NCBI GenBank assembly: GCA_044507525.1
Contig: JBIQJM010000081.1
Coordinates: forward strand, 1-14,756
Direction: 5' to 3'
Origin: Zeimonas sp044507525
GTDB taxonomy: Bacteria > Pseudomonadota > Gammaproteobacteria > Burkholderiales > Burkholderiaceae_E
Length of the DNA stretch: 14,756 nt
The translations under genes and the position numbers were made by a program. The notes below the pieces were generated by a model. It saw only the letters and a program-made list of their open reading frames with translations, did not search any database and had not been told where the DNA came from. Position 1 is the first letter of the stretch; every line of letters starts with the position of its first letter. Below, piece by piece: positions 14,118-14,756 of the stretch.

Positions 14118-14585
14118 TCATCGGGGCGCATCGGGTACCGCGACATCGGCGGACGCCGGCATCGATTCGCGGATGCTTCGGTGCAGCGATTTCGGGAACG
14201 GCGCCGCCTGCCCGTCGGTACGGCGGATCGCCGCGAAGCGCAGTTGCGCGACGACGAGCGGCTCGTCGGCGCCTGCGAGCCGTGCACTCTGCCACAAGGT
14301 GCACGAAGCCCTCCGCGTGGCGGCCGGACGGACGTCGACGACCAGCTCGTCGTCGAGCCGCGCGGGGCGCCGGTAGTCGATGCAGACGTCGCGCACGACG
14401 AGCAGCACGCCGTGCTCGTCGGCGAGCGCGCGATGCCCGAAGCCGAGCGCGCGCAGCCAGTCGGTGCGCGCGCGCTCGAAGTAGCGCAGCCAGTTCGCGT
14501 AGTAGACGATCCCGCCCGCGTCGGTGTCTTCGTAGTACACGCGGATCGGCATCGAGAAGGCCGCTGCCGGCAGAGGTTCTGTCAC
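14118..14585 (-). CDS. ybgC: Tol-Pal system-associated acyl-CoA thioesterase YbgC
   Basis: A 155-residue hot-dog-fold thioesterase of the 4-hydroxybenzoyl-CoA thioesterase family, cytoplasmic, which in other species cleaves acyl-CoA and interacts with phospholipid enzymes. The signature YYEDTDAGGIVYYANWLRYFERARTDWL starts at residue 17, with catalytic Asp22. The His often seen in YHANYL is Tyr here. A tail of about 25 residues follows the domain. The annotated start is a GTG at 14585, ten bases after the ruvB stop. An ATG at 14552 would remove 11 residues and still begin just before the conserved motif, so the start is uncertain; neither has a ribosome site. It is the first gene of the Tol-Pal cluster. 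Confidence 0.93.
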   Translation of the reverse strand: MTEPLPAAAFSMPIRVYYEDTDAGGIVYYANWLRYFERARTDWLRALGFGHRALADEHGVLLVVRDVCIDYRRPARLDDELVVDVRPAATRRASCTLWQSARLAGADEPLVVAQLRFAAIRRTDGQAAPFPKSLHRSIRESMPASADVAVPDAPR

Positions 14586-14606
14586 GCGCGGGATTCTACC
14601 CGCGCG
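14585..14606 (-). promoter_or_regulatory. Hairpin with -10-like loop at the ruvB/ybgC junction
   Basis: A perfect 8-base inverted repeat, CGCGCGGG/CCCGCGCG, encloses a six-base loop reading TAGAAT on the minus strand. The ruvB TAG stop is the first half of TAGAAT, and the last base of the stem is the first base of the ybgC GTG. It could be a -10 box, a translation-controlling stem or an accident of GC-rich sequence; no good -35 box is present. Confidence 0.35.
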
Positions 14607-14756
14607 AAGCGTCGGTGCTCCACAGGTCGTCGGACGCGCCGGGGGCGGCGAGGCCGAAGTGCCGCCACGCCGACGCCGACGCGACGCGCCCGCGCGGCGT
14701 GCGCTGCAGGTAGCCCTGCTGGATCAGGTACGGCTCGAGCACGTCCTCGATCGTGT
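14596..14756 (-). CDS. ruvB: Holliday junction branch migration helicase RuvB (C-terminal end)
   Basis: Only the last 52 codons are visible; the gene runs off the right edge. TIEDVLEPYLIQQGYLQRTPRGR is the winged-helix DNA-binding end of RuvB, followed by ASAWRHFGL, the usual end of the protein. RuvB is the ring ATPase that drives branch migration with RuvA. An extra tail of about 17 residues (AAPGASDDLWSTDASRG) goes past the typical HFGL end. The stop TAG is ten bases before ybgC. RuvB beside ybgC-tolQRAB is also known in Pseudomonas. Confidence 0.95.
   Translation of the reverse strand, partial: TIEDVLEPYLIQQGYLQRTPRGRVASASAWRHFGLAAPGASDDLWSTDASRG

Overview
The window is a very GC-rich bacterial chromosome segment. 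Third codon positions are almost all G or C, and every gene leaves long open frames on the other strand. It most likely comes from a betaproteobacterium, probably Burkholderiales. The evidence is the ruvB-ybgC-tolQRAB-pal-cpoB order, the tRNA-Lys sequence and the CoA-linked aromatic genes. This is inferred from gene content; no search was run. No phage, insertion sequence or CRISPR array is visible, and no gene-free stretch exceeds 300 bases.

Left third (1-6022). On the minus strand are a group I cysteine desulfurase, an aryl-acid AMP/CoA ligase of the DhbE/EntE type, and the 5' part of an old-yellow-enzyme flavin oxidoreductase. The last two overlap as TGATG. Divergent from the desulfurase is a plus-strand FAD monooxygenase of the salicylyl-CoA/2-aminobenzoyl-CoA hydroxylase type, followed by a PAP2 membrane phosphatase. 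Ligase, monooxygenase and OYE reductase are the parts of a CoA-thioester aromatic pathway. In known enzymes the monooxygenase and OYE parts are often fused; here they are separate genes on opposite strands. This is the most unusual biology in the window.

Middle (6067-8618). Housekeeping genes: exodeoxyribonuclease III (minus), a Nudix hydrolase (plus), and tRNA-Lys(UUU) with its own terminator and a clear sigma70 promoter (minus). The promoter is buried in the 3' end of a LysR-type regulator gene, whose TAG stop codon is also the first half of the -10 box.

Right (8730-14756). All minus strand: the end of ruvB, then ybgC, tolQ, tolR, tolA, tolB, pal and cpoB. This is the cell-envelope Tol-Pal system. 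TolQ-TolR form the proton-driven motor, TolA spans the periplasm, TolB and lipoprotein Pal form the outer-membrane end, CpoB links to peptidoglycan synthesis at division, and YbgC is the linked thioesterase. A consensus TATAAT before tolB suggests a second transcription unit, tolB-pal-cpoB.

The tolA repeat region contains a 100-base run of N. The 35 bases on either side of it are identical, so the gap is probably an assembly artefact and the tolA length given here is nominal.
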